Made by a program: the position numbers and the translations under genes. From Planctomycetota bacterium (GTDB lineage: Bacteria; Planctomycetota; Planctomycetia; Pirellulales; UBA7805): DNA of 15,604 bases. Under the pieces are notes generated by a model. The model worked only from the letters and a program-made list of their open reading frames with translations. It was not told the DNA's origin and did not search any database. The DNA lies in the NCBI GenBank assembly GCA_014237955.1, contig JABABY010000025.1, forward strand, positions 1 through 15,604, given 5' to 3'. Below, in pieces: positions 15,012 to 15,604 of the stretch (its first letter is position 1; each line of letters opens with the position of its first letter).

Positions 15012-15604
15012 TCACCGCATCGATTCTCCCAGGGCTGCAGCGATTAAAAGTTGCGACTCCTCTCCCACGGTATCCCGAACTTCGGGAGCAACAATCTGGT
15101 TGCAGTAGTCGGAATGGTTTTCCAACACCTCACAAACCGCCGCACACATTGCTTGAGGATCATCGGCGGAATAGGTCACCACACTCTCCGGTCGGTTATT
15201 GTTTTCCGCCGCTACGACAGGAGTGCCGAGCAGGAGGCATTCAAAGACGGAACTACACTGACCATCGGTGGTCGGCGTCCGCAAATAGAGTTTCGATTTT
15301 TGCATTAGCTTCATAAACTCTTCGTGCGAAAGATCGCCCGCAAAGCAAAGGTTGGGTTCCAAACGCGCTGCATCGATCTGTTCGAAGATCCGTTTTTTAA
15401 CGGGTGGCTCGTTGTCGTCGAGCGACCCGACGACAACGCATCCCAAACTTGGTCGTTCTGCCGTGAGCAGTTTGAGCCCTTCAACCAAGGTGTCCAAATA
15501 AAAACCTTCTCGCATGAAGACATATGTGAAGATGACCGCATCGCGAGCCGCAAAAAACGTCTCTACTTTTTCAGGCAGGGGAACATCTCCGGTTGGTTCA
15601 TCCG
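15012..15604 (-). CDS. Glycosyltransferase, GT-B fold (GT4-like), C-terminal part; 5' end outside the window
   Basis: The frame stays open to the right edge, so the true start lies beyond 15604; about 196 residues are visible. The Met encoded at 15513-15515 is internal, since the residues before it ('ARDAVIFTYVFMREGF') form the first strand of the domain. Seen: 'YLDTLVEGLKLL', 'LGCVVVGSLDD', 'LCFAGDLSHEEFMKLM', and the sugar-nucleotide-binding segment 'TDGQCSSVFECLLLGTPVVAAE'. That segment matches the GT4 EX7E region with its second Glu kept (VFECLLLG) but the first acidic position occupied by Gln/Cys/Ser. This is the donor-binding half of a retaining GT-B enzyme that transfers a sugar from a nucleotide donor in the cytoplasm. 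It ends with TGA, followed by 204 bases before the oxidoreductase gene on the same strand. Donor and acceptor are unknown. Confidence 0.83.
   Translation of the reverse strand, partial: DEPTGDVPLPEKVETFFAARDAVIFTYVFMREGFYLDTLVEGLKLLTAERPSLGCVVVGSLDDNEPPVKKRIFEQIDAARLEPNLCFAGDLSHEEFMKLMQKSKLYLRTPTTDGQCSSVFECLLLGTPVVAAENNNRPESVVTYSADDPQAMCAAVCEVLENHSDYCNQIVAPEVRDTVGEESQLLIAAALGESMR

Noticed and set aside
14797..15015. 72-codon minus-strand frame starting GTG at 15015, overlapping the glycosyltransferase stop as GTGA
   Set aside because: The coupling-like overlap is tempting, but the residues have no hydrophobic or domain pattern, and it runs 11 bases into the well-placed oxidoreductase start. 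Kept as a remote possibility only.

Overview
The window looks like a piece of a Planctomycetota chromosome, most likely from a Pirellulales-type marine or freshwater lineage. This is judged from protein families only. It carries a DUF1501 (sulfatase-fold) protein, a very large secreted PQQ-type beta-propeller protein with an embedded methyltransferase-like domain, a Tat-exported acetyl-xylan-esterase-like hydrolase, a secreted prenyltransferase/squalene-oxidase-repeat protein, and a small membrane protein that opens with the 'RWQFRLSTL' type of N-terminus. The sequence is moderately GC-rich. No rRNA, tRNA, CRISPR array, insertion sequence or phage gene was seen.

Layout. Bases 2-13389 hold nine same-strand (+) genes, tightly packed: DUF1501 (5' end cut by the window edge), a signal-peptide and C-terminal-anchor protein with a thioredoxin-like fold, an FtsX/MacB-type ABC permease, its ATPase, the 1201-residue double-propeller protein, the Tat alpha/beta-hydrolase, an HlyD-type membrane-fusion (adaptor) protein, the secreted alpha/alpha-toroid protein, and a small two-helix membrane protein. 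Gaps are 16, -1, -4, 23, 18, 118, -32 and 29 bases. Only the 118-base gap before the adaptor gene is roomy enough for an internal promoter, and a weak candidate lies there. From 13386 rightward the genes lie on the minus strand: a phytoene-desaturase/PYROXD2-like FAD oxidoreductase, a 204-base gap, and the C-terminal part of a GT-B glycosyltransferase that runs off the right edge. The two gene sets converge with a 4-base overlap of their stop codons.

How the genes may work together. The ABC permease and ATPase form a type VII (MacB/LolCDE-like) mechanotransmission ABC unit. The adaptor six kilobases downstream supplies the periplasmic part such units often use. The permease is translationally joined to a membrane-anchored thioredoxin-like protein, which makes that protein a candidate extra subunit. 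Every other product in the run carries an export signal (Sec or Tat) or belongs to a family that usually does. The block therefore reads as an envelope/periplasm module: an ABC-adaptor pump encoded with a set of extracytoplasmic enzymes or scaffolds. The substrate cannot be read from the sequence, and no outer-membrane TolC-like channel gene is present in the window. Every gap between genes is under 300 bases.
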